Shown here: positions 1-7,392 of the stretch, piece after piece
How the letters are laid out: each line of letters begins with the position of its first letter
How positions within the stretch are numbered: position 1 is the stretch's first letter
NCBI GenBank assembly: GCA_964552675.1
Contig: CAZKHJ010000008.1
Span: 47,180 to 111,179, forward strand
Origin: Sulfurimicrobium sp964552675
GTDB taxonomy: Bacteria; Pseudomonadota; Gammaproteobacteria; Burkholderiales; Sulfuricellaceae
Direction of reading: 5' to 3'
Length of the DNA stretch: 64,000 bases
Notes under the pieces: generated by a model
What the model saw: only the letters and a program-made list of their open reading frames with translations
Told to the model about the DNA's origin: nothing
The model's database searches: none
Translations under genes and position numbers: made by a program

Positions 1-194
1 ATGGAGTCGGCAAAAGCGCCAACGAAGGGCGCAAGCAGAATGTAGGACACCACGAAAAACTGCTGCAGTACGGGCGTGTGCCAGTCCGGTGCGCTGAGTT
101 CCTTGAGCAGGGCGATGGCGGCAAAAAGCAGGGCGTTGTCGGCCAGGGCGGACAGGAACTGGGCCGCAAGGATGATGTAAAAACCGAGATTCAT
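1..194 (-). CDS. lplT: LplT-like lysophospholipid/MFS transporter, N-terminal fragment
   Basis: Only the first 64 or so codons are present; the gene runs off the left edge of the window. The start is the ATG at 192-194, read leftward. The visible protein begins MNLGFYIILAAQFLSALADN, then continues with a hydrophobic stretch ending in FVVSYILLAPFVGAFADS. The ALADN segment and the FxGAFADS loop between the first two membrane helices are typical of LplT, a major-facilitator protein that flips lysophospholipids across the inner membrane for re-acylation. In many proteobacteria it sits beside or is fused to an acyltransferase (Aas), which is not visible here. The family call rests on the N-terminus only, so another MFS exporter is possible. 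Confidence 0.7.
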   Translation of the reverse strand, partial: MNLGFYIILAAQFLSALADNALLFAAIALLKELSAPDWHTPVLQQFFVVSYILLAPFVGAFADS

Positions 195-273
195 CGCGGA
201 ATGATTGGAGCGGCTTCAAGCATGTGTCAGGCTTTATACCATGAAAACCGAAAGCCTGTCTTGCCGTGAGCGG

Positions 274-1188
274 TTAAGCAATTTCCCCCAGCAGGCGCTC
301 GGTCATGCGCTCGGCCTGGGCCGCATAGCCGCCGCCGAACAGGTTGGCGTGGTTGAGGATGTGATACAGGTTGTAGAGCGTTTTGCGTACCGCATAGCCG
401 TGGTCGAGGGGCCAGGCCTCGCGATAGGCGGCATGGAAGCGGGGAGAGAAACCGCCGAACAGTTCGGTCATGGCCAGGTCGGTTTCACGGTCGCCGTAAT
501 ACACCGCCGGGTCGAAGATTACCGCCTCGCCGTGTGGTCCGGCGGCGCAGTTGCCACCCCACAGGTCGCCATGCAGCAGCGAGGGCAGCGGTGCGTAGCC
601 GGGGAAAAACTGGGGCAGGGATAACAGCAGGCGCTCCCCCTTGCGCTGGAGTTCGCCGCGAAAGCCGTTTTTTGCGGCGAGCCGGAGCTGGAAGCCGAGC
701 CGCTGCTCGCGCCAGAAAGCAATCCAGTCCCTATGCTGGACATTGCTCTGGTGCGTGGAGCCGATGGTGTTGTCGCGCTGCCAGCCGTGTTGTTCCGCAG
801 TGTGGCGGTGCATTTCTGCCAGTTGCCGCCCCAGCGCCTCGCTCGTCGCGTTGCCGCAGGTGCCCATTTCGATGAATTCCAGCACCAGATAGGCGGCGTG
901 ATTCGATACGCCCCGGCAGATCGGTCGTGGCACACGGATGCTGTGGCTGCCGGCGATTTCATCCAGGCCCGCCGCTTCCGCCTCGAACATGGCTGCGCGG
1001 CTGGCTTGGTTGAGTTTGACGAAATAGCGTTGCCCGTTTCCTTCGATCATGAAGGCCCGGTTGATGTCGCCGCCGCTGATGTTCCGGCTGTTTCGGAGGG
1101 CGAAGGGCTGGCCTGTGGCGGCGGAAATTTCGCGGGAGATTTCCGGCCATATTCCTACCTGGCTGTCCTGATGTCCTGGCATGGCCAT
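274..1188 (-). CDS. fructosamine kinase family protein
   Basis: This 304-residue protein belongs to the fructosamine kinase / ketosamine-3-kinase family, which phosphorylates sugar adducts on proteins so that they break down (protein deglycation). The kinase-like fold is visible. A nucleotide-binding beta sheet contains YFVKLNQ with the conserved lysine near residue 58. The catalytic loop LLHGDLWGGN lies near residue 205, followed by the metal-binding VIFDPAVYYGDRETDLAM. Length matches the family (about 290-305). The next gene, at 1267, is divergent and shares a 78-bp control region. The first ATG has only a weak AGAGA-like ribosome site, and another ATG follows two codons later, so the exact start is uncertain. 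The physiological substrate in bacteria is not established. Confidence 0.88.
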   Translation of the reverse strand: MAMPGHQDSQVGIWPEISREISAATGQPFALRNSRNISGGDINRAFMIEGNGQRYFVKLNQASRAAMFEAEAAGLDEIAGSHSIRVPRPICRGVSNHAAYLVLEFIEMGTCGNATSEALGRQLAEMHRHTAEQHGWQRDNTIGSTHQSNVQHRDWIAFWREQRLGFQLRLAAKNGFRGELQRKGERLLLSLPQFFPGYAPLPSLLHGDLWGGNCAAGPHGEAVIFDPAVYYGDRETDLAMTELFGGFSPRFHAAYREAWPLDHGYAVRKTLYNLYHILNHANLFGGGYAAQAERMTERLLGEIA

Positions 1189-1215
1189 TCTCTGCGTTAT
1201 ACTGAAAAATTAATT

Positions 1216-1244
1216 GTATCAGCGCACCAGGCGCATGCTGATAC
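1216..1244. promoter_or_regulatory. inverted repeat in divergent promoter region
   Basis: In the 78-bp gap between the fructosamine-kinase gene and the metallo-hydrolase gene, GTATCAGC (1216-1223) and GCTGATAC (1237-1244) form perfect 8-bp arms around a 13-bp centre that itself contains GCG...CGC. The position between two divergent starts suggests an operator or promoter element. No regulator can be named from sequence. Confidence 0.4.
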
Positions 1245-1266
1245 TTAACACCAATCCGGAGTCGAG

Positions 1267-2196
1267 ATGAAAAAACTGATGCTGGCGATCCTGCTGCTTT
1301 CCTTCTTGGGGGTGGCCTCGGCTGCCCCGAAAATGGCCCCGCCCAAGGTGGTCAAGATCAACGAGCGGGTCTATGCCCTGCTCGGGCCGCTGGGCGTGCC
1401 CAGCAAGCACAACCAGGGCTATATGGTGAACAGCACCGTCATCATCGGTGATCAGGGCGTGATCCTGGTGGATAGCGGCGCTTCGGACGAAGTGGGCAGC
1501 CATCTGCGCCAGGCTGTCGCCAAACTGACGCCCAAACCGGTCACCCATGTGATCAATACCCACCATCACGGTGATCATGTGCTGGGCAATATTGTTTTCA
1601 AGGAAGCGGAAGTCATCAGCTCGGAAATCTGCCGCGAAATGGTGAACAAGACCGGCGACGAATGGGTGGCGCTGGTGGAGAGCCTGATCGGCCGCAAACT
1701 GCCGAATACCCGTCCGGTGCCGGCCACGGTGACGTTCGCCGGCGAAAACTCCAGAATGGAGCGCACCATCCAGGGCGTCAAACTGGTTTTCTGGGTGCCA
1801 CCTGGCTCGCATACGGTGGGCGACATGGTGGTCTATCTGCCGGACGACAAGGTGCTGGTGGGCGGTGATATCCTGGTGAACGGGACCATCCCGGTGATGC
1901 GCGATGCCCTGGTCAGGAACTGGGTCGGCGCGCTGGAAATGGTGCAGGATTTCGATGCCGCAACCATCGTTCCCGGCCATGGGCCGCTCATGACCAAGGC
2001 GGATGTCGCCCGCCTGCAGCGCCAGATGGCAGGGTTCTACGCGGGCGTGGAAGCAGGCTACAAGAAGGGTTTGAGCGACAGCGAAACGCGGAAAACGCTG
2101 GATGTGAAGGAATGGAAAAAACTCGAAGGGTTTGAGGCCAATATCGGCGGCAATGTGAATCGCGCCTATCTGGAAATCGAACAGGCCAGTTTCTGA
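1267..2196 (+). CDS. exported metallo-beta-lactamase-fold hydrolase
   Basis: A 309-residue metallo-beta-lactamase-fold protein with a Sec signal peptide at residues 1-19 (lysine-rich start, hydrophobic core, cleavage after VASA), so it probably acts in the periplasm. The zinc motif THHHGDH is near residue 101. Further metal-ligand regions are PPGSHTVGDMVVYLPDDK with the VGGDI aspartate, and PGHGPLM near residue 237. Relatives include the SoxH and quinoprotein-relay hydrolases, whose substrates are mostly unknown. A C-terminal helical segment of about 60 residues follows the catalytic domain. The stop is 14 bp from the convergent HD-GYP gene. Class B beta-lactamase activity should not be assumed. 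Confidence 0.85.
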   Translation: MKKLMLAILLLSFLGVASAAPKMAPPKVVKINERVYALLGPLGVPSKHNQGYMVNSTVIIGDQGVILVDSGASDEVGSHLRQAVAKLTPKPVTHVINTHHHGDHVLGNIVFKEAEVISSEICREMVNKTGDEWVALVESLIGRKLPNTRPVPATVTFAGENSRMERTIQGVKLVFWVPPGSHTVGDMVVYLPDDKVLVGGDILVNGTIPVMRDALVRNWVGALEMVQDFDAATIVPGHGPLMTKADVARLQRQMAGFYAGVEAGYKKGLSDSETRKTLDVKEWKKLEGFEANIGGNVNRAYLEIEQASF

Positions 2197-2210
2197 ATGG
2201 GGAAATTTTG

Positions 2211-3497
2211 TTATTCGGCAGTTAGCGAGGTGACGAGCAGTTCAAAATGCTTGCGCTGATCGTCGGGGAAATTCATGGCTGGCAGCGAAATCTGTCGGGC
2301 AAGTTCGCGTAGGCGCCATTCGATTTCAAAGATAACCGTCTCGATTTCTAGCGCCAGGCAATCCATATCTGTAGTGGATAACGAATCCGTGGTCAGAAAT
2401 TCGGAAATTCCTGTGGCATTTAATGCACGCCTAAGCATCAATAATCGTTCCTTGATGCGTTCGTGCAGTTTGCCTGGATCGCCTCCGAATTTTGGAAACT
2501 CATCAAGATGAGCCAGCGTGTTGTGCAAGGTCATATCGACTCGTTTTGCCCGTCTAATGACGTCATCACTGGAATCCACGATGTACGGCGTGGAGGCGGC
2601 ATTGTCGTCTTGTTTCAAGATAGTCGAGAACAGGGAGACAATCTCCTTGGGATATTCGCCAGGAACAACCTTTACCGCCAGACACGCCCGCTCCCGTACA
2701 TTGCAATTCTTGGAAAACACACCGCACATGACTTCGGTAACGAGCAGAATATTGCCTAGTGGAGTGATATTCTGGGCGCCGATTTGTCTGGGGTATCCAA
2801 AACAGTTTGGACGTTCGTGGTGTTCGGCAACTGCAGTGGAAATGGATTTTGGGAGTGGCATTGTCCCTTCTATTACCAGTTGTCCAATACGAGGATGAGC
2901 GGCGATATGTTTCCACTCCTCGGGCGTTAGTGTTCGACCTGCCTGGCGATAATCAGGATTGATATAAAGCTCCCCCACATCATGCAGAAGAGATGCCATC
3001 GCGGCATGTTGCATTTGCATTGGGTCGATGCCGAGCTGGGCGCCGATTCCCAGACTGGTAACCAGGGCCAGCGCGAGATGGTTGTGAGTGCCTTCCTGTG
3101 AAGCATGCCCCATGCTTGCCAGCATTGTACTTACGCGCCCTAGTTGCATTCCCCGAATCGTGGACATGACCTCGCTGCGGACGCTGGCTGGCTGCAAGAG
3201 TTTTTGCAGTGGGGGGATTTTCTCAAGCAAGGCTTCAACTTCTACCAACAGTTTGGCAGGAGTGGTGCCGTCCTTGACTGTCAGGCTTGTTTCAAGTGGC
3301 TGGCTTAGTTTGAAGCGAAGCAAGCGTTCATGGAGCGTATGATCAATGCGTGCCCCTTTGGCAACCAGTTTTGTTCCCCGCGAATCGTACACATCTTCAC
3401 TGGCCACAACTTCATGAGTACGGGCAAGATGCTCCACATTCCGTACATAGTGGACATTGGGTTGTGAAAGATCCAACTCATCGGATTGATCTGTCAT
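2211..3497 (-). CDS. HD-GYP domain protein, probable c-di-GMP phosphodiesterase
   Basis: This cytoplasmic protein (428 residues from the ATG at 3495-3497) has an HD-GYP domain in its middle. The metal-binding HD pair is in SLLHDVGELY, preceded by a conserved histidine-rich helix and followed by HIAAHPRIG. The signature HHERPNCFGYPRQ supplies the HHE and GYP elements. The family hydrolyses cyclic di-GMP to pGpG or GMP. The N-terminal 100 residues resemble the DUF3391-like segment often found ahead of HD-GYP domains. A C-terminal helical region of about 110 residues is unassigned. No membrane segment is seen. The chosen start follows TTGGA at a suitable distance; frames reaching 3533 lack a better site. 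It is convergent with the hydrolase gene at 1267. Confidence 0.87.
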   Translation of the reverse strand: MTDQSDELDLSQPNVHYVRNVEHLARTHEVVASEDVYDSRGTKLVAKGARIDHTLHERLLRFKLSQPLETSLTVKDGTTPAKLLVEVEALLEKIPPLQKLLQPASVRSEVMSTIRGMQLGRVSTMLASMGHASQEGTHNHLALALVTSLGIGAQLGIDPMQMQHAAMASLLHDVGELYINPDYRQAGRTLTPEEWKHIAAHPRIGQLVIEGTMPLPKSISTAVAEHHERPNCFGYPRQIGAQNITPLGNILLVTEVMCGVFSKNCNVRERACLAVKVVPGEYPKEIVSLFSTILKQDDNAASTPYIVDSSDDVIRRAKRVDMTLHNTLAHLDEFPKFGGDPGKLHERIKERLLMLRRALNATGISEFLTTDSLSTTDMDCLALEIETVIFEIEWRLRELARQISLPAMNFPDDQRKHFELLVTSLTAE

Positions 3498-3553
3498 TAT
3501 TGCCATCCAATTACATATTGATCTAACTGCCACTGCTGGGTCATGGGAGGCAA

Positions 3554-4597
3554 TCAGTCCATCAGCTTGCGTGCTTCGGCCACCTGGCCGCGGTAGGCGT
3601 CGAAAATGTTGCGCAGGGCGTCGGCCATGGTGACCTGGGGTTTCCAGCCCAGTTCGCGCATGGTGTTCTCGATTTTCGGCACGCGATTCTGCACGTCCTG
3701 ATAGCCCTTGCCGTAATAGTCGGCTGAAGTGACCTCGATCATGTTCACTTTTTTGGCGCTGTCGCGGTATTCCTCATAGTCCATGGAAAGTGCCAGCATC
3801 ATCTGCGCCAGTTCCTTGACGGAATAGTTGTTGGACGGATTGCCGATGTTGTAGATCTTGCCGCTGGCCACGCCATCCTTGTTCTCGATGATTTTCATCA
3901 GCGCGTCGATGCCGTCCGAGGCGTAGGTGTAGGAGCGCTTGGCCGCGCCGCCGTCCACCAGCTTGATGTCCTCGCCGCGCACGATGTGGCCGAGGAACTG
4001 GGTGATGACGCGCGAGCTGCCTTCCTTGGCGGTGTTGATGTTGTCCAGCCCTGCGCCGATCCAGTTGAAGGGGCGGAACAGGGTGAAATTGAATTCGGTT
4101 TTCATGGCGTAGGCGAAGATCACCCGGTCCATCAGCTGCTTGGAGCAGGAGTAGATCCAGCGCGGCTTGTTGATCGGCCCCAGGATCAGCTCGGAGTTTT
4201 CCGGGTCGAATTCGTCGTCGCGGCACATGCCGTAGACTTCCGAGGTGGAGGGGAAAATCAGGTGTTTGCCGTACTGGACGCACTGGCGCACGATCGGCAG
4301 GTTGGCCTCGAAGTCCAGTTCGAATACCTTGAGCGGTTCCTTGACATAGGTCGCCGGGGTGGCGATGGCCACCAGCGGCAGGACCACGTCGCATTTCTTG
4401 ACGTGGTACTCGATCCACTCCTTGTTGATGGTGATGTCGCCCTCAAAGAAGTTGAAGCGCGGGTTGTCCATCAGGTCGGCCACGCGCTCGCTGTACATGT
4501 CCATGCCGTACACTTCCCAGTCGGTGGTGTCGAGAATGCGCTGGGAGAGGTGATGGCCGATAAAGCCGTTGACGCCAAGAATCAGAACCTTTTTCAC
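3554..4597 (-). CDS. arnA: UDP-glucuronate decarboxylase / NAD-dependent epimerase (ArnA C-terminal domain equivalent)
   Basis: This 347-residue short-chain dehydrogenase corresponds to the C-terminal half of enteric ArnA, which oxidises and decarboxylates UDP-glucuronic acid to UDP-4-ketopentose. The N-terminal Rossmann motif is ILGVNGFIGHHLSQ. The active-site region STSEVYGM supplies Thr/Ser, and the Tyr-X3-Lys pair is in WIYSCSKQLMDRVI. A conserved RPFNWIGAGLD loop follows, and the length equals the isolated ArnA dehydrogenase domain. It overlaps the upstream formyltransferase by ATGA (4594-4597), so the two are translationally coupled. In E. coli these activities are one 660-residue protein; here they are separate. 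An alternative role in another UDP-pentose pathway cannot be excluded, but arnB, arnC and arnT lie just upstream. Confidence 0.9.
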   Translation of the reverse strand: MKKVLILGVNGFIGHHLSQRILDTTDWEVYGMDMYSERVADLMDNPRFNFFEGDITINKEWIEYHVKKCDVVLPLVAIATPATYVKEPLKVFELDFEANLPIVRQCVQYGKHLIFPSTSEVYGMCRDDEFDPENSELILGPINKPRWIYSCSKQLMDRVIFAYAMKTEFNFTLFRPFNWIGAGLDNINTAKEGSSRVITQFLGHIVRGEDIKLVDGGAAKRSYTYASDGIDALMKIIENKDGVASGKIYNIGNPSNNYSVKELAQMMLALSMDYEEYRDSAKKVNMIEVTSADYYGKGYQDVQNRVPKIENTMRELGWKPQVTMADALRNIFDAYRGQVAEARKLMD

Positions 4598-5547
4598 GGT
4601 TTTCCTTTCAATTCATAATCTTCAAAGGGCACAGGCGCGTTGCCGAAGCGTGCCGTAAATTCTTCTGCATCCAGTGCCTGCCCATCCCATTCGAATGCCA
4701 GCACCCGCAGTGCCTTGCCATCGCCGCACTCGGCGTAGCAGCGGCCATTTTCACAATAAAAGGCTGGAACCGCGCTGCGACATGCCTGCGCAGGTGCCGG
4801 CATGGTCCGCAGCACCCGCATCGGTTTGCCGGCCAGCTGGGTGAAGGCGCCGGGGTAGGGCGGCGCCACGGCGCGCACCAGATTATGGATAGCCTGCGCC
4901 GATTCAAGCCAGCGGATTTTACCATCTTCTGCGCGTCGTCCGCCGAAATAGCCGCCCTGGCTCAAGTCCTGCGGTGTGAGTTGCGCCGTTCCTGCCAGTA
5001 ACGCTGGCAGGCAGCGGTCAAGCGCCACTTCCGCCGCGCAGGTGACCTTGTGGAACACCTCCAGCGCGGTATCGTCGGGCAGGATGGGCACGGCCTGCTG
5101 ATCCACGATGGCGCCGTTGTCCGGCTTCTCGTTCATGACATGCAGCGTCGCCCCGGTTTCCTTCTCGCCCCGGATGATCGCCCAGTTCACCGGCACCCGG
5201 CCGCGGTACCTGGGCAGCAGCGAACCGTGCATGTTGTAGGCGCCGCGCGCGGGGATGTCGAGGATGTCCTTCTTCAGCATGTGGCGGTAATAGAAGGAAA
5301 ACAGGAAGTCCGGGCGCAGGGCGCGAATGCGCTCGATGATGTCCGGCGTGTTGGGATCGTCCGGGGTGATGACGGGGATGTCGTGCCGCGCGGCCAGTTC
5401 CGCCACGCTGTCGAACCAGATGGTTTCTGCGGGGTTGTCGGTGTGGGTGACGACCAGTTCAACCTTTACGCCATGGGCGAGCAGGACCGACAGGCAGCGC
5501 ACGCCGACGTTGTGGTAGGCGAAAACAATCGCACGGTGTGGGAGCAT
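4594..5547 (-). CDS. arnA: UDP-4-amino-4-deoxy-L-arabinose formyltransferase (ArnA N-terminal domain equivalent)
   Basis: A 317-residue formyltransferase equivalent to the N-terminal half of ArnA. It transfers a formyl group from 10-formyl-tetrahydrofolate to UDP-4-amino-4-deoxy-L-arabinose. The catalytic Asn-X-His is in YNMHGSLLPRYRGRVPVNWA and the catalytic Asp in EKPDNGAIVDQQ. The C-terminal OB-like subdomain contains APPYPGAF. The 3' end overlaps the dehydrogenase gene. Its 5' side is 8 bp from the higA-like stop, so the toxin-antitoxin genes and the arn genes read as one transcription unit. A methionyl-tRNA formyltransferase was considered, but the HGSLLPRYRGRVPVNW variant and the neighbours favour the Arn role. 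Confidence 0.9.
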   Translation of the reverse strand: MLPHRAIVFAYHNVGVRCLSVLLAHGVKVELVVTHTDNPAETIWFDSVAELAARHDIPVITPDDPNTPDIIERIRALRPDFLFSFYYRHMLKKDILDIPARGAYNMHGSLLPRYRGRVPVNWAIIRGEKETGATLHVMNEKPDNGAIVDQQAVPILPDDTALEVFHKVTCAAEVALDRCLPALLAGTAQLTPQDLSQGGYFGGRRAEDGKIRWLESAQAIHNLVRAVAPPYPGAFTQLAGKPMRVLRTMPAPAQACRSAVPAFYCENGRCYAECGDGKALRVLAFEWDGQALDAEEFTARFGNAPVPFEDYELKGKP

Positions 5548-5555
5548 AAGGGACT

Positions 5556-5864
5556 TTAGGCTGCCTGCGCCATCGGCGAGATATCCTGCTCAATTTTCGC
5601 GCCGTTTTCTGAAAGGGTGATTTTCAGGTCGAAGTCGGCCTGAAGACCCAGCCAGAATTCAGCGCTGGTACCGAAGTAGCGCGCCAGTCTCAATGCTGTA
5701 TCGGCGCTGATGGCCCGTCGTTCGCGCACGATGTCGTTGATGCGCAGCGCGGGAACGCGCAGGGCGAGGGCCAGCGCGTTGGCGGATAGCCCCAGCGGAA
5801 TCAGGAATTCCTCGCGCAGGATTTCGCCCGGATGGATTGGGCGCATGCCATTAACCATGTTCAT
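5556..5864 (-). CDS. higA: HigA-type addiction-module antitoxin, orphan
   Basis: About 102 residues with a helix-turn-helix of the XRE/HigA class. The diagnostic N-terminal MRPIHPGEILREEFL is followed by LGLSANALALALRVPALRIN (recognition region) and RRAISADTALRLARYFGTS. The HigA C-terminal signature SAEFWLGLQADFDL is also present. HigA normally binds and neutralises the mRNA-cleaving toxin HigB and represses its own operon. No higB is seen on either side; the preceding gene is a hicA toxin ending at 5909. The start is taken at 5864 because the upstream ATG at 5885 has no ribosome site, and 5846 is also possible. It may be a solitary regulator or a relic. Confidence 0.85.
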   Translation of the reverse strand: MNMVNGMRPIHPGEILREEFLIPLGLSANALALALRVPALRINDIVRERRAISADTALRLARYFGTSAEFWLGLQADFDLKITLSENGAKIEQDISPMAQAA

Positions 5865-5908
5865 GATTACCGCTACCCCGTCCATGGAGGGTGAGGAAAC
5901 GCAATGAT

Positions 5909-6121
5909 TTACAAATCACCAGGTTTCAGGCCGGTATGTTTGGAGATACGGGCAAGCATGCGTGGTCCGATTTCTTCTCCATCATGAAATGCAAACACGA
6001 AATCCGGCCAGTCAGAGCGCGTCAAGGTGCGGTGTGATCCTGTCTGGCGTTTGATTTTCCAGCCGATGCCAAATAGAGCAGCAAGAACACGCCTGGCTTT
6101 GGCCGATGGCCACTGGCTCAT
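5909..6121 (-). CDS. hicA: HicA-type mRNA interferase toxin
   Basis: A 70-residue basic protein of the HicA family, a double-stranded-RNA-binding-fold toxin that cleaves mRNA. The family core is visible: KARRVLAALFGIGWKIKRQ, then TGSHRTLTR, which contains the catalytic histidine (G-S-H), and later DGEEIGPRMLARISKHTGL. It overlaps hicB by ATGA (6118-6121), the normal hicB-first coupling in many Gram-negatives. Length is typical (60-80). The pair is inserted between arnC and the arnA-type genes on the same strand. Confidence 0.88.
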   Translation of the reverse strand: MSQWPSAKARRVLAALFGIGWKIKRQTGSHRTLTRSDWPDFVFAFHDGEEIGPRMLARISKHTGLKPGDL

Positions 6122-6324
6122 GCCGCAACGAATTCAATATTAATTGGCATAGGCCGGTTTTCGCCTGATTCGATGCGGTCAGCAAGTGTGCGAAGCGCAA
6201 GTGTTTCAGCTTTCGCCATCGCCTCTTCAGGAGATTTTCCGTAAGTTAGCACGCCGGGGATTTCGGGAACCTCTGCCAACCAGCGGCCATCGGATTCACG
6301 TTCATACTCGATATGAAAATTCAT
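6118..6324 (-). CDS. hicB: HicB-type antitoxin
   Basis: A 68-residue HicB antitoxin. It has the partially degraded RNase H-like fold of the family, with FHIEYERESDGRWLAEVPEI followed by PGVLTYGKSPEEAMAKAETL. It ends soon after that domain and carries no obvious C-terminal helix-turn-helix or ribbon-helix-helix, so DNA binding is uncertain. It neutralises HicA by direct contact. A good ribosome site (GGAGG) lies seven bases before the ATG. A perfect palindrome at 6369-6385, 45 bp upstream, is a candidate operator. Confidence 0.87.
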   Translation of the reverse strand: MNFHIEYERESDGRWLAEVPEIPGVLTYGKSPEEAMAKAETLALRTLADRIESGENRPMPINIEFVAA

Positions 6325-6368
6325 GATGCCTCCAACGTGTAAGTCTTATGCAGGGCGCCAAGCAAAGC

Positions 6369-6385
6369 GCATTGCGTCGCAATGC
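6369..6385. promoter_or_regulatory. perfect palindrome upstream of hicB
   Basis: GCATTGCG-T-CGCAATGC is a perfect inverted repeat with 8-bp arms and a one-base centre. It lies in the 123-bp gap between arnC and hicB, 45 bp before the hicB start. Toxin-antitoxin complexes usually repress their own promoter by binding such palindromes, so this is a plausible operator. The orphan HigA, which has a clear DNA-binding domain, is an equally plausible ligand. Confidence 0.5.
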
Positions 6386-6447
6386 TACTCTACGGGGCCA
6401 TGACCATCAAGCAGCATGCAACTCTGTCTGAACTGATGTACATCCAG

Positions 6448-7392
6448 TCAACCATGTTGATCCTGCTCCAGAATCGCCTGAATCAGATATCTCGGCCGGT
6501 GCCGCACTTCCTGATAGATCCGGCCCACATATTCTCCCAACAGGCCGATACCGAACAGGGTGATGCCGATGAGGAAGAAGGCGATGGCGAACAGGGTAAA
6601 CAGGCCTTCCGCCTCGGGGCCGACGATGAGGCGGCGGATGACGAGGAACACCACGAACAGGGCGGAAAAGAGGGAGACGCCGATGCCGATCATGGAGAAC
6701 ATCTGCAGCGGCACCAGCGAGAAGCCGGTCATGAGGTCGAAGTTGAGGCGGATCAGGCTGTAGATGGAGTATTTCGACTCGCCCACGGCGCGCTCCTCGT
6801 GGCCAACGGTAATCTCCGTGGGGTTGCGCGCGAAGCTGTAGGCCAGCGCCGGGATGAAGGTGTTGACTTCGTGGCACTGGTTGATGGTGTCGATGATGTC
6901 GCGGCTGTAGGCGCGCAGCATGCAGCCCTGGTCGGTCATCTTGATGTGGGTGATGCGTTCGCGCAGCCGGTTCATGGCGCGGGAGGCGAGATGGCGCCAG
7001 GCGCTGTCGTTGCGCTGGCGGCGGATCGAGCCAACGTAGTCGTAGCCTTCGTCCATTTTGGCGAGCAGGTTGGCGATGTCTTCCGGCGGGTTCTGCAGGT
7101 CGGCATCGAGGGTGACGATCTTGTTGCCCCGGCAGTGTTCGAAGCCGGCCATGATGGCTTTGTGCTGGCCGAAGTTGCCGTTGAAGAGAATGACTCTGGT
7201 GACATCCGGGCGCAGCCTGAACTGCTCGGCGAGAATGGCGGCGGAGCGGTCGCGGCTGCCGTCGTTGACGAAGACGATTTCGTAGCTGGTTTTTAGCTGG
7301 TCGAGCGCTGGATAGAGACGATCGAACAGGGCTTGCAAGCCTTCTTCTTCGTTGTAGACAGGGATGATGACGGAGACATCAGGGTTGCTCAT
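6448..7392 (-). CDS. arnC: undecaprenyl-phosphate 4-deoxy-4-formamido-L-arabinose transferase (ArnC-like)
   Basis: A 314-residue family 2 glycosyltransferase that moves formylated aminoarabinose from UDP to undecaprenyl phosphate at the inner membrane. It opens with VSVIIPVYNEEEGL. It has the nucleotide-binding aspartates in FVNDGSRDRS and VTLDADLQNPPEDI, and the ArnC/DPMS acceptor region ending SKYSIYSL. Two C-terminal membrane helices follow (about residues 235-300). The start overlaps the arnB stop as ATGA (7389-7392). E. coli ArnC has 322 residues. A dolichol-phosphate-mannose-synthase-like protein with another sugar is possible, but operon context supports ArnC. Confidence 0.9.
   Translation of the reverse strand: MSNPDVSVIIPVYNEEEGLQALFDRLYPALDQLKTSYEIVFVNDGSRDRSAAILAEQFRLRPDVTRVILFNGNFGQHKAIMAGFEHCRGNKIVTLDADLQNPPEDIANLLAKMDEGYDYVGSIRRQRNDSAWRHLASRAMNRLRERITHIKMTDQGCMLRAYSRDIIDTINQCHEVNTFIPALAYSFARNPTEITVGHEERAVGESKYSIYSLIRLNFDLMTGFSLVPLQMFSMIGIGVSLFSALFVVFLVIRRLIVGPEAEGLFTLFAIAFFLIGITLFGIGLLGEYVGRIYQEVRHRPRYLIQAILEQDQHG

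Noticed and set aside
1267..2196. Considered an antibiotic-resistance metallo-beta-lactamase
   Set aside because: The HxHxDH core is shared by a very large hydrolase superfamily, and nothing else in the sequence or context points to beta-lactam cleavage.
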